64,000 nucleotides of DNA from Rhodoferax sp. BLA1 (GCF_013416775.1 NZ_SZVI01000012.1:248001-312000); one strand, 5' to 3'. Counted from the first letter of the stretch, positions 35,663 to 44,973 are shown. Notes: generated from the letters alone by a model not told the origin. Program-made: numbers and translations.

Positions 35663-35692
35663 ATTCTAGCGATGCAGCTATAAGACCGGTAA
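35663..35692 (-). promoter_or_regulatory. Candidate promoter of the caspase operon
   Basis: On the minus strand TTACCG, 18-base spacer, TAGAAT. It lies about 170 bases upstream of the caspase ATG in the divergent gap before the chemoreceptor gene. The match to sigma-70 boxes is moderate. Confidence 0.35.
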
Positions 35693-35814
35693 CTTTTTGA
35701 TGTGGATCAAGATGGGTATGCCACACACCAGTCGTCAGGAGGCTGGCAGCAATCAGACGACAATACGCGGCCCTGCGGCCTAACGCCCGAGCAAGCTCAG
35801 TCAAGTGAGTGCAA

Positions 35815-35871
35815 GCCTTTTTGGCCTCCAACCCTTGTATCAATTGGTCCGGGTGCTACTGGGATGGTAGT
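35815..35871. repeat. Interspersed palindromic repeat, diverged copy
   Basis: Forward-sense: TTTTTGGCCTCCAACCCTTG, TATCAATTGGTCCGGGTGCT, ACTGGGATGGTAG. The left half fits the consensus and the right half has drifted. Confidence 0.55.
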
Positions 35872-36023
35872 GATTCTCTCAGCCGGCAGTGCACCACCAC
35901 GCCACTTGTCGGGTGAACGGTGGTGTGGCGAGGGCGGCATTGCATCAATTTGCCGCACCCCCAACAATCCAGACGCGCCATCAGGTCGCCAGGTGTTTTT
36001 CAACTTATCAGGAGTGTGTCCCA

Positions 36024-37619
36024 ATGCATTTTTTCCACCACTTGCGCCTGTCGCAGAAACTCTACGGCCTGGTGTCCTTTTTTCTGTTGGCCCTGGTGCT
36101 GGCCAGTGCCCTGGGCATTGTGCAGATGAAGCAGCTCAGCGACGAGCAACGCCTGATGTACACCGAAACCGTGGTGCCGCTGCGCAAGGTGGTGGATGCT
36201 GGCCGGCAGGCGGCAGTGCACTTTCGGCGCATGTACCCCTACATCCTGAAAACCGACCCGAAGTCGCGTGAGGAAACCACCGGGCTCAATGGCAGTTCCG
36301 AAAAAGACGTGCTGGGTGCCATCGAGTTCCTGCGCAAGGAGGCCCCCACCGACGAGTTGCATGCGCTGGGTGACAAGCTGGCCGACAAGTGGGCGCAGTA
36401 CAAAGGCTCGGTGCAAAAACTCTACGCAGCCGCTGACGCGGGCAATGCCGATGGCGCCATGGAAGAGCTCAAAGCCGCCACCGACCCGCTGCATGTGGAG
36501 GTGCGCAACCTGCTGATCGAGGCCGGTAAAAAGCAGGAAAGTTATTCCAAAGACGCTACCGAACGAGTTGCCGCAGCGGTGGACCGCACTGCCAACATCA
36601 TCATGGGCATCATGGCGCTGGCGATTGTGATGGGCATCGGTTTTGGTGTTGCGGTGATTCGCTCGGTGCAGAAGCAGCTCGGCGGTGACCCGGCCGATGC
36701 GGTGGACGCGGTAGCCCGGGTGTCAGGGGGAGATCTGGCCACGCGGGTGGAGGTCAGCGCTGCGGATCAGAGCAGCCTGATGGCCCAGCTTGAAAAAATG
36801 CGCCTGGGTCTCTCGGACACCTTCAAGTCGGTGCGCCACTCGGCCCAGACGGTGTCTCAGGCTACCCACGAAATTTCCTCAGGCACCAACGACCTGTCGG
36901 CGCGCACCGAGCGCCAGGCGGCAGCACTGGAGGAAACCTCGTCCTCGATGGAACAGCTGGGCTCCAGCGCCTCACAAAATGCCGACAGTGCGCAGACCGC
37001 GCACCAGCTCGCAGGCAAGGCCTCGGCTGTGGCGAGCCAAGCCGGTGACATGGTGGCCCAGGTGATCCAGACCATGAAAGGCATCAACGACAGCAGCGAC
37101 AAAATCGCCAACATCATTGGTGTGATCGACAGCATTGCGTTCCAGACCAACATCCTGGCCCTGAACGCGGCGGTGGAGGCCGCCCGCGCTGGTGAACAGG
37201 GCCGTGGTTTTGCGGTGGTGGCCTCTGAAGTGCGTTCACTGGCACACCGCAGTGCCGAGGCCGCCAAAGAGATCAAGGGCCTGATCGACACCAGCACCCA
37301 CAACGTGGCCGAAGGCGCCACCGTGGTCAACAAAACCGGCGCAACCATGGGTGAACTGGTCGACGCGATCCGCCGCGTCAGCGACCTGATTGGCGAGATT
37401 TCATCGGCCAGCAGCGAGCAAAGCCTGGGTGTGCAACAGGTGGGCCAAGCCGTGGCCCAGATGGACGAAGCCACCCAGCAAAACGCCGCCCTGGTGGAGG
37501 AAAGCGCCGCCTCGGTGGAGTCGCTCAAAGAGCAGGCGCAACAACTGGTGCACGCCATTTCGGTGTTCCGGCTTGGGGATGACAATAGCCGTTCTTACGC
37601 CGCACCACGGCTGAGCTGA
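36024..37619 (+). CDS. Methyl-accepting chemotaxis protein
   Basis: A 531-residue chemoreceptor from ATG 36024 after AGGAG. First membrane span about residues 9-33, a periplasmic four-helix-bundle-type sensor (about 34-185), second span about 188-211, then HAMP and the cytoplasmic signalling domain. The signalling hairpin has the highly conserved [20 protein letters not shown] and [16 protein letters not shown]. No C-terminal CheR-binding pentapeptide is visible. The ligand is unknown. It signals to CheA/CheW, which are not encoded in the window. Confidence 0.92.
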   Translation: MHFFHHLRLSQKLYGLVSFFLLALVLASALGIVQMKQLSDEQRLMYTETVVPLRKVVDAGRQAAVHFRRMYPYILKTDPKSREETTGLNGSSEKDVLGAIEFLRKEAPTDELHALGDKLADKWAQYKGSVQKLYAAADAGNADGAMEELKAATDPLHVEVRNLLIEAGKKQESYSKDATERVAAAVDRTANIIMGIMALAIVMGIGFGVAVIRSVQKQLGGDPADAVDAVARVSGGDLATRVEVSAADQSSLMAQLEKMRLGLSDTFKSVRHSAQTVSQATHEISSGTNDLSARTERQAAALEETSSSMEQLGSSASQNADSAQTAHQLAGKASAVASQAGDMVAQVIQTMKGINDSSDKIANIIGVIDSIAFQTNILALNAAVEAARAGEQGRGFAVVASEVRSLAHRSAEAAKEIKGLIDTSTHNVAEGATVVNKTGATMGELVDAIRRVSDLIGEISSASSEQSLGVQQVGQAVAQMDEATQQNAALVEESAASVESLKEQAQQLVHAISVFRLGDDNSRSYAAPRLS

Positions 37620-37641
37620 TCGGCTGGAGTTGGCGCACACC

Positions 37642-38037
37642 ATGTTCTCTCACATCTTTGTTGGCACCAACCATTTCGAGTCTGCTTTGGCCTTCTACCA
37701 GCCGCTGATGGAGGTGCTGGGGGTGCAGGCGCAGTTTGTTGAGGCTGATCGGCCTTGGGCCGGTTGGCAGTCGCAGCCCGACCCGAGGCCGCTGTTTTTG
37801 CTGGGCAAGCCGTTTGACCAGCAGCCCCATACACCGGGCAACGGGCAGATGGTGGCGTTTCTGGCCAGCAGCCGAGCCATGGTGGATGCAGCCTACGCGG
37901 TGGCGCTGCAGCATGGCGGAAGTTCAGAGGGGGCGCCGGGTCTGCGCCCGCAGTACCACGCCAACTATTACGGGGCTTATTTTCGTGATCCGGATGGCAA
38001 CAAGTTATGTGTGGCTTGCCACACCGCCGGGGACTGA
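37642..38037 (+). CDS. VOC-family (glyoxalase/bleomycin-resistance-like) protein
   Basis: A 131-residue single-domain protein. It starts MFSHIFVGTNHFESALAFYQ and ends with YYGAYFRDPDGNKLCVACH, the paired beta-alpha-beta motifs of the vicinal-oxygen-chelate fold. A TTG four codons upstream is possible, but the ATG is typical for this family. The enzymatic activity cannot be assigned. It follows the chemoreceptor gene by 22 bases. Confidence 0.85.
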   Translation: MFSHIFVGTNHFESALAFYQPLMEVLGVQAQFVEADRPWAGWQSQPDPRPLFLLGKPFDQQPHTPGNGQMVAFLASSRAMVDAAYAVALQHGGSSEGAPGLRPQYHANYYGAYFRDPDGNKLCVACHTAGD

Positions 38038-38065
38038 GCTGTCCGCCAGCTGATGGCGCGCTGGC

Positions 38066-38365
38066 TTAGGCGTCGAGGTCGAGCAGGGCGCCTGCCATTT
38101 TGTTGCTGGTCTTGAACACCGCCAGGTTCGCCAGGTAGGCGTGTTTGGCCTGCAGCTGCGAGACCACGTCTTCCTCCAACGCCGCACCGGGCTGGGACGC
38201 TTTACCCACACTGGCCGACACACCGCCTTCGGATTGTTCGGTCAGAGCCACCTGTTGCCGCGTGAACCCGTCGGTGTTGAGTTTGGCCACGTTGTGCGCC
38301 GCCACATTGAGCTGGGTCTGGGCGGCATTCATGCCCGAGAGGGAAATAGATGAAACAGAGGCCAT
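38066..38365 (-). CDS. Small flagellar basal-body rod-type protein
   Basis: A 99-residue protein with the N-terminal Flg_bb_rod pattern: SSISLSGMNAAQTQLNVAAH, then NVAKLNTDGFTRQQV. The C-terminus LAVFKTSNKMAGALLDLDA resembles the C-terminal helix that pairs with it in rod and hook proteins. The whole protein consists of these two helices with almost nothing between. ATG 38365 is chosen for the motif; the frame is open much further upstream only as an antisense shadow over the Ala-rich linker of the next gene. It stands away from any flagellar operon. Confidence 0.75.
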   Translation of the reverse strand: MASVSSISLSGMNAAQTQLNVAAHNVAKLNTDGFTRQQVALTEQSEGGVSASVGKASQPGAALEEDVVSQLQAKHAYLANLAVFKTSNKMAGALLDLDA

Positions 38366-38411
38366 GGTGCTTCCTGTGGCGAAGGGGGAGGGCGCCAATG
38401 TAATCACACTC

Positions 38412-39740
38412 TCAGGGTTTGACAAGCGCCGCGTCCAGACCAAGGGCTTTGATTTTCTGAATGCCAGCCTCGGCCTGGGCCGGTTTGACGTAGGGCCCGA
38501 CCCGAATCCGCGTGCGTGGCCCCTGGCTGGTGTCGATCTCCTGCGCTGTGGCGGGCAAGCCAGCGGCTTGTAATTTGGCCAGCGCATTACGCGCGTTGTC
38601 CGGGTTGGCAAACAGGCCTGCGTTGATGTAGAGGCCTTTGGTGGGCGGCGCTGCCTTGGTGACCTGGCTTGCCTTGGCGGCCGTGGTTTTGGGGGCTTTG
38701 GCGCTGGCAACTTTGGCCACCGGTTTGGAGGCGGCGCGTGCTGCCGGTTTGGACGCAGAGGGTGCTGCCGAGCTGTGTACCGAGGCTGGCGCAGCGCTGC
38801 GACCCCGAGGCGCGCTGGCGGCGCGTTCCAACGCCGAAGCCGCAGCTTGGGGCGGGGCGGAGGCCACCAGCGCGGCAGAGGCTGCGGGCTGGGTGAAAGT
38901 GGCCGGCAACACGGTGGGCACCGAAGCCGCGGCCGATGCGGGCATTGCCAGGGGGGCAGAAGCAGCGGTAGACACCGCTGCCGAAGCTGGCGTGGTGTTG
39001 GCCGCTGAGGCAGCGGACGCCGCCGACAGAGCAGACACCTCCAGCGGTGTCGAGGCCGCTGACGCAGGCGCCAGCGCAGCCGATGCCACCTGGCTGGCCG
39101 CAGGCGCAGCGGGTTCAACGGCACTGGCCGCCAGGGCGGGCGCGGGAGTGCTGTCTGGCAGCGGGGTGTCGGTGCCATCCCACCCCACCCAGCGCAGGTA
39201 AGCCAGCCCCGCCAGTGTCAGCAGCAAGGTGTTGGTCAGCAGCAGCCGGATAAAACGCTGGCGGGTGCTGGCCCGCTGGCTGAGCTGGGCGCAGGCCTGC
39301 ACAAGGGTCTTGTTGTCGGCCACCGCGCTCATCATGGCTTGGCGGCAGTGGTTGTAGAGCAGGGCGTTGCCCCACAGCCCGCTGGCCAGCATGCCCAACC
39401 CCAGGCAGGTCAGCAACAGCTGGTAGATCAGCTCGTGGGGCCAGTCCAACACCAGCAGGCCCAGCGCCACCAGCAGCACCGCACCGCCCAGCAAAGCCCC
39501 TGCAAACACCAGCGCCGGGCCCCACAAGCGCCGGAAAATCATCCAGTTGATGGTGTACAGGCAGGCCGACAGGTTCCACGACAAGGTGGCTTGACCGGCG
39601 GCTTCAAAGCGGCTGAAGATGGGAAGGTAATAATCCTTGCCAATCGGGCCAACCGCCGCGCCGTACAGCGTGGTCATCGCCATGGTGGGCGAGCTGTCCA
39701 GCGAGACGGTGTCTTGGGCACGGGTGATGGGTTCGGGCAT
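38412..39740 (-). CDS. SPOR-domain membrane protein
   Basis: A 442-residue protein. The N-terminal third has a DUF2628-like pattern (NLSACLYTINWMIFRRLWG) with two to three membrane spans (about 72-130) and a further span near 168-185. A long Ala/Ser/Pro-rich low-complexity linker (about 195-360) follows. The C-terminal 75 residues form a SPOR domain: GLYINAGLFANPDNARNALA ... RIRVGPYVKPAQAEA. SPOR domains bind denuded peptidoglycan at division sites. The extreme GC of the linker gives long spurious frames on the other strands. Confidence 0.82.
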   Translation of the reverse strand: MPEPITRAQDTVSLDSSPTMAMTTLYGAAVGPIGKDYYLPIFSRFEAAGQATLSWNLSACLYTINWMIFRRLWGPALVFAGALLGGAVLLVALGLLVLDWPHELIYQLLLTCLGLGMLASGLWGNALLYNHCRQAMMSAVADNKTLVQACAQLSQRASTRQRFIRLLLTNTLLLTLAGLAYLRWVGWDGTDTPLPDSTPAPALAASAVEPAAPAASQVASAALAPASAASTPLEVSALSAASAASAANTTPASAAVSTAASAPLAMPASAAASVPTVLPATFTQPAASAALVASAPPQAAASALERAASAPRGRSAAPASVHSSAAPSASKPAARAASKPVAKVASAKAPKTTAAKASQVTKAAPPTKGLYINAGLFANPDNARNALAKLQAAGLPATAQEIDTSQGPRTRIRVGPYVKPAQAEAGIQKIKALGLDAALVKP

Positions 39741-39841
39741 GGTTTATTTTGGCATGGGCACCCTTGGCTGGGTAGGGTCTTTGCAAACTATTGATTAAAT
39801 AGCAACAAGCGCATACAGAACGAGGGGCAACGTATTTTTTT

Positions 39842-40447
39842 ATGGATATTTTTATTTCGGTCTTCATCATTGGTTTTGGCCTGAATTCGTTCACCCAGCG
39901 TGACCAGCAGGTGCGTATTGCCCTGCTTGGCGCCTACCTGGCCAAATTCCAGATCGAGAAGCTGATGGAGAGCCTGCTGCAGGGTTATTTGCGCGCCCTG
40001 GGTGAACCCGATGCACAGCGCCGGGCCGCCATCTGGAGCATGCTCGAGCCCGCCGAGACCGAGCTGTGCAACCAGTTCAATGCTTTTGTGTTGTCGTTCT
40101 CCAAAGTGCCTGAACCCCAGGCCCGCATCAGCAAGCTGCCGTTTGCGCTGCCTTACATCACCAAATGGCTGCCGGGTTACAGCTTTGACGCCCGCAAGGC
40201 GCTGAGCCTGCACGCCCACGCGATCACCCAGGCGGCCAGCCCGCAGCCTGGCCAGAGCCACAAGGACAAGGCCTTCACCCTGATGGCCGAGCTGTTCCTG
40301 ATGCAACACACCTGCCACTGGTTTTGCCGTTCGCGCATGGTGGCATCCGCCCGCCTGTTGTCGCAGCACAAAAGCCCGTACCCGCAGGTGCTGCGCTCGG
40401 TCGCATCGTCCACGCGCGAGGCTTATCGCGCCCTGGTCGGGGTGTAA
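39842..40447 (+). CDS. Hypothetical protein (201 aa)
   Basis: A 201-residue protein I do not recognise. The N-terminus (MDIFISVFIIGFGLNSFTQR) is hydrophobic and could be a membrane anchor or signal. The rest is helix-rich, with LMAELFLMQHTCHWFCRSRM near the middle-to-end containing closely spaced Cys and His residues. It overlaps nothing and ends directly before a small co-directional gene, with pyrC following, so the three are probably one transcript. Codon use is native. Confidence 0.7.
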   Translation: MDIFISVFIIGFGLNSFTQRDQQVRIALLGAYLAKFQIEKLMESLLQGYLRALGEPDAQRRAAIWSMLEPAETELCNQFNAFVLSFSKVPEPQARISKLPFALPYITKWLPGYSFDARKALSLHAHAITQAASPQPGQSHKDKAFTLMAELFLMQHTCHWFCRSRMVASARLLSQHKSPYPQVLRSVASSTREAYRALVGV

Positions 40448-40705
40448 ATGCCTGCGCCCAAGCTCTGGGGCCGGATCAAGGCCGCGTGCCTGGGCAGCCC
40501 ACCGGTCCTGACCGATGTGCAGCGGGCCCAGGCGCTGATTGCGGCGATTGATGCCGGTGGCATCCCGCTCAACGCGGCCCGCATCAACGCCATTGCCCGC
40601 AGCCTCGGGCTGGAGGTGTCCACCCACGCCCCGGTCAACGACACCCTGGCCCGCATCCGGCTGGCACTGCAGCGTGTGACGCTGCCAGACTCCCCCAAGC
40701 TTTGA
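40448..40705 (+). CDS. Small hypothetical protein (85 aa)
   Basis: An 85-residue helical protein starting on the base after the previous stop codon. Its middle part ([38 protein letters not shown]) resembles a short DNA- or protein-binding helical bundle, but I cannot assign a family. Its stop shares one base with the pyrC ATG (TGATG), implying coupled translation. Confidence 0.65.
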   Translation: MPAPKLWGRIKAACLGSPPVLTDVQRAQALIAAIDAGGIPLNAARINAIARSLGLEVSTHAPVNDTLARIRLALQRVTLPDSPKL

Positions 40706-41766
40706 TGACAATACCCGCCATGACATCCTCTCCCATCCAGACCCTCACCCTGACCCGCCCCGACGACTGGCACCTGCATGTGCGCGACGGTGACGCGCTG
40801 GCCACCGTGGTGCCCCACACGGCCGCCCAGTTTGGCCGCGCCATCATCATGCCCAACCTGCGCCCGCCGGTGACCACCACCGAGGCCGCGCTGGCCTACA
40901 AAGCGCGCATCCAGGCCGCCGTGCCGCCGGGTGTGGCCTTTGAGCCGCTGATGACGCTGTACCTCACCGACAAGCTGCCCGCCGACGAAATCCAGCGCGC
41001 CAAAGACGCTGGTGTGGTCGCCGCCAAACTCTACCCAGCCGGTGCCACCACTAACAGTGACGCCGGTGTGACCGACCTCAAGAAGATCTACAAAACCCTG
41101 GATGCCATGCAACGCGCGGGCCTGCTGCTGCTGGTGCATGGCGAAGTGACCTCGCCCGAGATCGACCTGTTTGACCGCGAGGCGGTGTTCATCGACCAGC
41201 AGCTGATCCCGCTGCGCCGCGACTTCCCCGAGCTCAAGATCGTGTTTGAGCACATCACCACGCGCGAAGCCGCGCAGTATGTGCAGGAGAGCGACCGTTT
41301 TCTGGGCGCCACCCTCACCGCGCACCACCTGCTCTACAACCGCAATGCCATCTTCACCGGCGGCATTCGGCCACACTATTACTGCCTGCCGGTCTTGAAG
41401 CGTGAAACCCATCGTTTGGCCCTGCTGGCGGCAGCCACCAGCGGCAACCCGAAGTTTTTCCTGGGCACCGACAGCGCACCCCACGCGGTGCACCTCAAAG
41501 AACACGCCAGCGGTTGTGCCGGCTGTTACACCGCCCACGCCGCGATGGAGTTGTATGCGCAGGCTTTTGATTCTGCAAACGCACTCGACAAACTCGACGG
41601 TTTTGCCAGCTTTTTTGGCGCCGACTTCTACGGCTTGCCGCGCAACAGCGGCCAGATCACGCTCAAGCGCGACAGCTGGACGCCGCCCGCCAGTTTTGCC
41701 TTTGGCCAGGCCGAACTCAAACCCCTGGCCAGTGGTGAAGCGCTGGCCTGGCGGCTGGTGGCCTGA
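40705..41766 (+). CDS. pyrC: Dihydroorotase, class II (PyrC)
   Basis: About 353 residues of normal class II size. The zinc-site motif [10 protein letters not shown] is near the N-terminus. Later come [12 protein letters not shown] with the carboxylated-lysine region, [48 protein letters not shown] and [10 protein letters not shown]. It closes carbamoyl-aspartate to dihydroorotate in pyrimidine synthesis. ATG 40705 overlaps the preceding stop by one base; ATG 40720 is a possible alternative. Confidence 0.95.
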   Translation: MTIPAMTSSPIQTLTLTRPDDWHLHVRDGDALATVVPHTAAQFGRAIIMPNLRPPVTTTEAALAYKARIQAAVPPGVAFEPLMTLYLTDKLPADEIQRAKDAGVVAAKLYPAGATTNSDAGVTDLKKIYKTLDAMQRAGLLLLVHGEVTSPEIDLFDREAVFIDQQLIPLRRDFPELKIVFEHITTREAAQYVQESDRFLGATLTAHHLLYNRNAIFTGGIRPHYYCLPVLKRETHRLALLAAATSGNPKFFLGTDSAPHAVHLKEHASGCAGCYTAHAAMELYAQAFDSANALDKLDGFASFFGADFYGLPRNSGQITLKRDSWTPPASFAFGQAELKPLASGEALAWRLVA

Positions 41767-41810
41767 GTCACAGCGCACGCGCCAGATTTACCCCTGCACA
41801 AGGAGTTGCC

Positions 41811-42689
41811 ATGAATGTGTTCCTGATCGACGCCGACAACCTCAATTCGGGCGCCTGGGTGGACGAGGCCTTTCGTGTGCTGCAGGAAACGGAAGGCCCC
41901 TTGCCGGTGCGCCGTGCCTACGGCAGCGCGGAGAACCTCAAAGCCTTGGCCGACACCTTGTGTGCCTGGGCGGTACGCCCGTTTGTCAATTTGGCCTTGA
42001 CAAAAAACACCACCGACATGGCGCTGGCAGTGGACGCGATGGAGCTGGCCTGCCAGAGCCCCACGCCCGGCCTGATCGTGATCGGATCGGGGGATGCCGA
42101 CTTCACGCCGCTGGTGGTGCGCCTGCGTGAGCGAGGCATCCGTGTGGTCTGTGTCTCCGAGCGCAGCAAGATGGGCCGCGAGGCTTTGCCCGCCTATGAC
42201 CGGGTGATCCTGGTCGGCCCGGAGCAGGGCACCGCACCCTCCGCGCCGGCCCGCAAGACCGCGCGCAAAACGGCCGCCAAAACCAGCAGCCCGGCGGCCA
42301 GCCCCAAACCAGCGGCGGCCAAAACCCCTGCCAAAAAAGTGGCGGCCAAAACCAGCACACGCACCAAAGCGCAGCAGGAGCAGCCAGCCACCAGCCCGGT
42401 GCCCGTGCCACCACCTGCACCCGAGAAACCAGCGCCCCAACCTGCTGAAGGTGCGGCCCATGCCATGCCGCTGTTGGACCTGGCAGCCATTCTGGCGGCC
42501 GTGCCTGCCTTGCAAACCGGGCAGGCGCAGCCGCTGGCGGCTGTGGCCAAGGCTTTGCTGGACGCCCGCTTGCGTGGCAAAAACATGACGGCCACCAAAT
42601 TACTCAAAAAGTTTCCCCAGCAGTTTGTGCTGGCCCCACCCGAAAAACCCAGAACGGTGCAGTACATCCCGGCACCGCCAGCGGCTTGA
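41811..42689 (+). CDS. NYN-domain (PIN-like) protein with C-terminal OST-HTH/LOTUS-type domain
   Basis: A 292-residue protein. Residues 1-140 form an NYN/LabA-like domain: FLIDADNLNSG, NTTDMALAVDAMEL and VIGSGDADFTPLV provide the acidic residues of a PIN-type ribonuclease centre. A Lys/Ala/Pro-rich linker (about 145-215) follows. The C-terminus (about 220-285) looks like an OST-HTH/LOTUS RNA-binding domain (MTATKLLKKFPQQFVL). It is probably an RNA-processing or RNA-decay enzyme. The downstream DUF3025 gene overlaps its stop. Confidence 0.82.
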   Translation: MNVFLIDADNLNSGAWVDEAFRVLQETEGPLPVRRAYGSAENLKALADTLCAWAVRPFVNLALTKNTTDMALAVDAMELACQSPTPGLIVIGSGDADFTPLVVRLRERGIRVVCVSERSKMGREALPAYDRVILVGPEQGTAPSAPARKTARKTAAKTSSPAASPKPAAAKTPAKKVAAKTSTRTKAQQEQPATSPVPVPPPAPEKPAPQPAEGAAHAMPLLDLAAILAAVPALQTGQAQPLAAVAKALLDARLRGKNMTATKLLKKFPQQFVLAPPEKPRTVQYIPAPPAA

Positions 42690-43453
42690 TTGCTGACATC
42701 GACTGGGCCGCACCCTGGCTGGCGCCCTGGCGCCAGCGTGGCGAGCCCATCACGCAGCAGGTGCTGGCCGGTGTGGCCCAGCCCGAGGCGCTCAATGCGG
42801 CTGCACAACAGCTCTGGCCCGCGCCCGGTCGTCCCCCCGTGCACTTTGTGCCACAAACCGATCTGCCCGCAGGCAAAGCCTACGAACAGTATATTTTTGA
42901 GAGCGGACAATGCCCGACCCGCGAGGGTTTGCACGACTTTTTCAACGGATTGATGTGGTTGCACCTGCCCCGCACCAAAACCCGCCTGAACCAGTTGCAG
43001 GCGGCGCAGATCGAGCGCCTGGGCATTGCCCCGGTACGCGGCCCCGCGCGGGATGCCCTCACGCTGTTTGACGAAAACGTGGCGCTGCTGCGTGCGCCCG
43101 ATGCTTTGTGGAACGCGTTGGTGGCCAAAGACTGGTCACAGGTGTTTGGCAGACTGCGCCCGCTGTGGCATGAGTCCAGCCTGTGGTTGTTTGGTCACGC
43201 TTTGATGGAAAAACTGGTTGTCCCAAGAAAACCGGCTACAGCCCACGTCTACCGGGTGTGTCCTGCTACGGACGACATAGCAAGCCTGGATACCTGGCTG
43301 GCAACTGATCTGAGCGCAGACAGGCTGGCTGAGAAACCCTTTGCCCATCTGCCGGTGCTCGGTGTGCCGGGCTGGTGGCCGGGCAACGAGGTGCCTGGTT
43401 TTTATGAAGATGCCTCGGTGTTCCGGGCGCCGCGCTGCGCAGCACACAAATAG
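42686..43453 (+). CDS. DUF3025 family protein
   Basis: A 255-residue protein starting with TTG in a 4-base overlap (TTGA) with the NYN gene; no ATG is suitably placed. Family features are [20 protein letters not shown], then [20 protein letters not shown], and FGHALMEKL, with [17 protein letters not shown] near the C-terminus. DUF3025 has no known function. Residues of about 181-199 ([19 protein letters not shown]) coincide with a diverged copy of the interspersed repeat. Confidence 0.85.
   Translation: MIADIDWAAPWLAPWRQRGEPITQQVLAGVAQPEALNAAAQQLWPAPGRPPVHFVPQTDLPAGKAYEQYIFESGQCPTREGLHDFFNGLMWLHLPRTKTRLNQLQAAQIERLGIAPVRGPARDALTLFDENVALLRAPDALWNALVAKDWSQVFGRLRPLWHESSLWLFGHALMEKLVVPRKPATAHVYRVCPATDDIASLDTWLATDLSADRLAEKPFAHLPVLGVPGWWPGNEVPGFYEDASVFRAPRCAAHK
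43226..43282. repeat. Probable degenerate interspersed repeat inside the DUF3025 gene
   Basis: AAAACCGGCTACAGCCCACG, TCTACCGGGTGTGTCCTGCT, ACGGACGACATAG follows the layout of the repeat (GGC..AGCCC..GGG..CTGCTA..ATAG), but many positions differ. It is read through in frame. Confidence 0.35.
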
Positions 43454-43572
43454 CTAAACCGCATGTGGATTTGGCCGCCGATTGGCTTGAATTCGCGCGC
43501 TTCACCCTTACCATTCGCGCCAACACGCGGCACATTGGTCGCACAACACACTGTTTTTACCAAGAGGAAACC

Positions 43573-44448
43573 ATGAAACGCATTCTTTTGTTTGTACTCA
43601 CCAACGTCATGGTGGTGGCCGTGCTGGGCATTGTGGCCAGCCTGCTGGGGGTGAACCGATTCCTCACCAGCAACGGCCTGAACCTGGGTGCTTTGCTGGG
43701 TTTTGCGCTGGTGATGGGTTTTGGTGGCGCGATCATTTCGTTGCTGATCAGCAAACCCATGGCCAAGTGGACCTCGGGCGTGCGGGTGATCAACCAGCCA
43801 TCCAATGCCGACGAAGCCTGGATTGTGGACACCGTGCGCAAGCTGTCTGAGAAAGCCGGTATCGGCATGCCCGAAGTCGGCATTTTTGAAGGTGCCCCCA
43901 ACGCTTTTGCCACCGGCGCGTTCAAGAACTCGGCGCTGGTGGCGGTCAGCACCGGCTTGCTGCAGGGCATGACACACGACGAAATCGAGGCGGTGATTGG
44001 CCACGAAATCGCCCACGTGGCCAACGGCGACATGGTCACCATGACGCTGATCCAGGGGGTGATGAACACTTTTGTGGTGTTCCTGAGCCGGGTGGTGGGG
44101 TCGCTGGTGGACAGCTTCCTGCGCAAGGGTGACCAGGAAAACACCGGCCCCGGCATTGGTTATTACGTGACCACCATCGTGCTCGACATCGTGCTGGGTT
44201 TTGCTGCTGCCATTGTGGTGGCCTGGTTCAGCCGCCACCGCGAGTTCCGCGCCGATGCGGGTTCTGCCCAGTTGCTGGGCCGCAAACAGCCGATGATCAA
44301 CGCCCTGGCGCGCCTGGGCAGTTTGCAGCCGGGTGAGTTGCCCAAGAGTGTGGCGGCCTTTGGGATCGCCGGTGGCATCGGGCAGCTGTTCTCGACCCAC
44401 CCGCCGCTGGAAGACCGTATTGCCGCTTTGCAAAACGCACAAAGCTGA
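43573..44448 (+). CDS. htpX: HtpX membrane zinc metalloprotease
   Basis: A 291-residue M48 protease from ATG 43573 after AAGAGGAAACC. Two N-terminal spans (about 4-26, 36-58), the zinc motif HEIAH at 144-148, two more spans (about 157-175, 195-213), and the third ligand Glu in [14 protein letters not shown]. It degrades misfolded inner-membrane proteins. Length and order match E. coli HtpX. A strong Rho-independent terminator follows 29 bases after the stop. Confidence 0.95.
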   Translation: MKRILLFVLTNVMVVAVLGIVASLLGVNRFLTSNGLNLGALLGFALVMGFGGAIISLLISKPMAKWTSGVRVINQPSNADEAWIVDTVRKLSEKAGIGMPEVGIFEGAPNAFATGAFKNSALVAVSTGLLQGMTHDEIEAVIGHEIAHVANGDMVTMTLIQGVMNTFVVFLSRVVGSLVDSFLRKGDQENTGPGIGYYVTTIVLDIVLGFAAAIVVAWFSRHREFRADAGSAQLLGRKQPMINALARLGSLQPGELPKSVAAFGIAGGIGQLFSTHPPLEDRIAALQNAQS

Positions 44449-44477
44449 TTTTTCACACGTTGAGTTTTGATTTTGGT

Positions 44478-44512
44478 GCCCCAATCAGGTGTATCCTGGT
44501 TGGGGCTTTTTT
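44478..44512 (+). terminator. Rho-independent terminator of htpX
   Basis: Stem GCCCCAATCAGG / CCTGGTTGGGGC (11 of 12 Watson-Crick, one G-T) around a TGTAT loop, followed directly by six T. Confidence 0.92.
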
Positions 44513-44558
44513 GTGCTCTAGTCCTTGTGTTTAGATGGCTTGTTGCTATTTGTTTTGG
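44508..44558. repeat. Interspersed palindromic repeat, degenerate copy
   Basis: TGTGCTCTAGTCCTTGTGTT, TAGATGGCTTGTTGCTATTTG. The layout is kept but the palindrome is eroded. It is fused to the end of the htpX terminator. Confidence 0.5.
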
Positions 44559-44602
44559 TGTTCTCTTGTGGCTGAGTAGACTGCATTCGTGGTACGCCAC
44601 AA

Positions 44603-44698
44603 GACTCAGGACGACGCGGCACTCAGCTCCGCGGCTGTCCTCCGCCCTGCGGGCTCCCCCTTTATGCCGCTGCGCTGAATGCCACGCCGTCCTGAGTC
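44603..44698. repeat. Palindromic unit with 50-bp conserved inner segment, copy 1
   Basis: Outer arms GACTCAGGACG / CGTCCTGAGTC pair perfectly. The inner 44626-44675 segment is the exact reverse complement of 44847-44896. No coding frame is credible; short frames on both strands give the same peptide, which is a repeat effect. Confidence 0.85.
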
Positions 44699-44825
44699 AG
44701 CCAGCGTGGTGGCATGGCATGGAAATCCGCTGCATGAGTCCCTACGTTGATGGTCACCGATAGCGTGGTGGCAGATGTGCTTGCCTGTTTGTCTCCAAGC
44801 AGGGATGGGGGTATACCGCTGGCCC

Positions 44826-44917
44826 CTGATGACATTGGGGTGAGTGGCGCAGCGGCATAAAGGGGGAGCCCGCAGGGCGGAGGACAGCCGCGGAGCCATT
44901 CGCCCCAGTGTCATCAG
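44826..44917. repeat. Palindromic unit with 50-bp conserved inner segment, copy 2 (inverted)
   Basis: Outer arms CTGATGACATTGGGG / CCCCAGTGTCATCAG match at 14 of 15 and differ completely from those of copy 1. The inner 44847-44896 segment is a perfect 50-bp inverted match to copy 1. The 127 bases between the units show nothing else recognisable. Confidence 0.85.
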
Positions 44918-44973
44918 AGCGCGCACCAGAGACAGACCAAGCCAAACAAAGCCATAACCGCTAGACTCAACCC

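Larger units (their letters stand above)
35494..36023. other. 530-bp divergent intergenic region, caspase operon / chemoreceptor
   Basis: No credible gene. It contains the candidate leftward promoter (35663-35692), an interspersed repeat (35815-35871), and the leader of the chemoreceptor gene ending in AGGAG at about 36009-36013. Confidence 0.5.

Noticed and set aside
38366..39178. Upstream extension of the flagellar rod-type frame (370 residues in total)
   Set aside because: The extension is Pro/Arg-rich sequence produced by the Ala-rich linker of the SPOR gene in another frame. Only the last 99 residues match a family.
39783..39815. Possible repeat copy before the 201-residue hypothetical gene
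   Set aside because: CTATTGATTAAATAGCAACAAGCGC shows a fragment of the right end only; too short to support.
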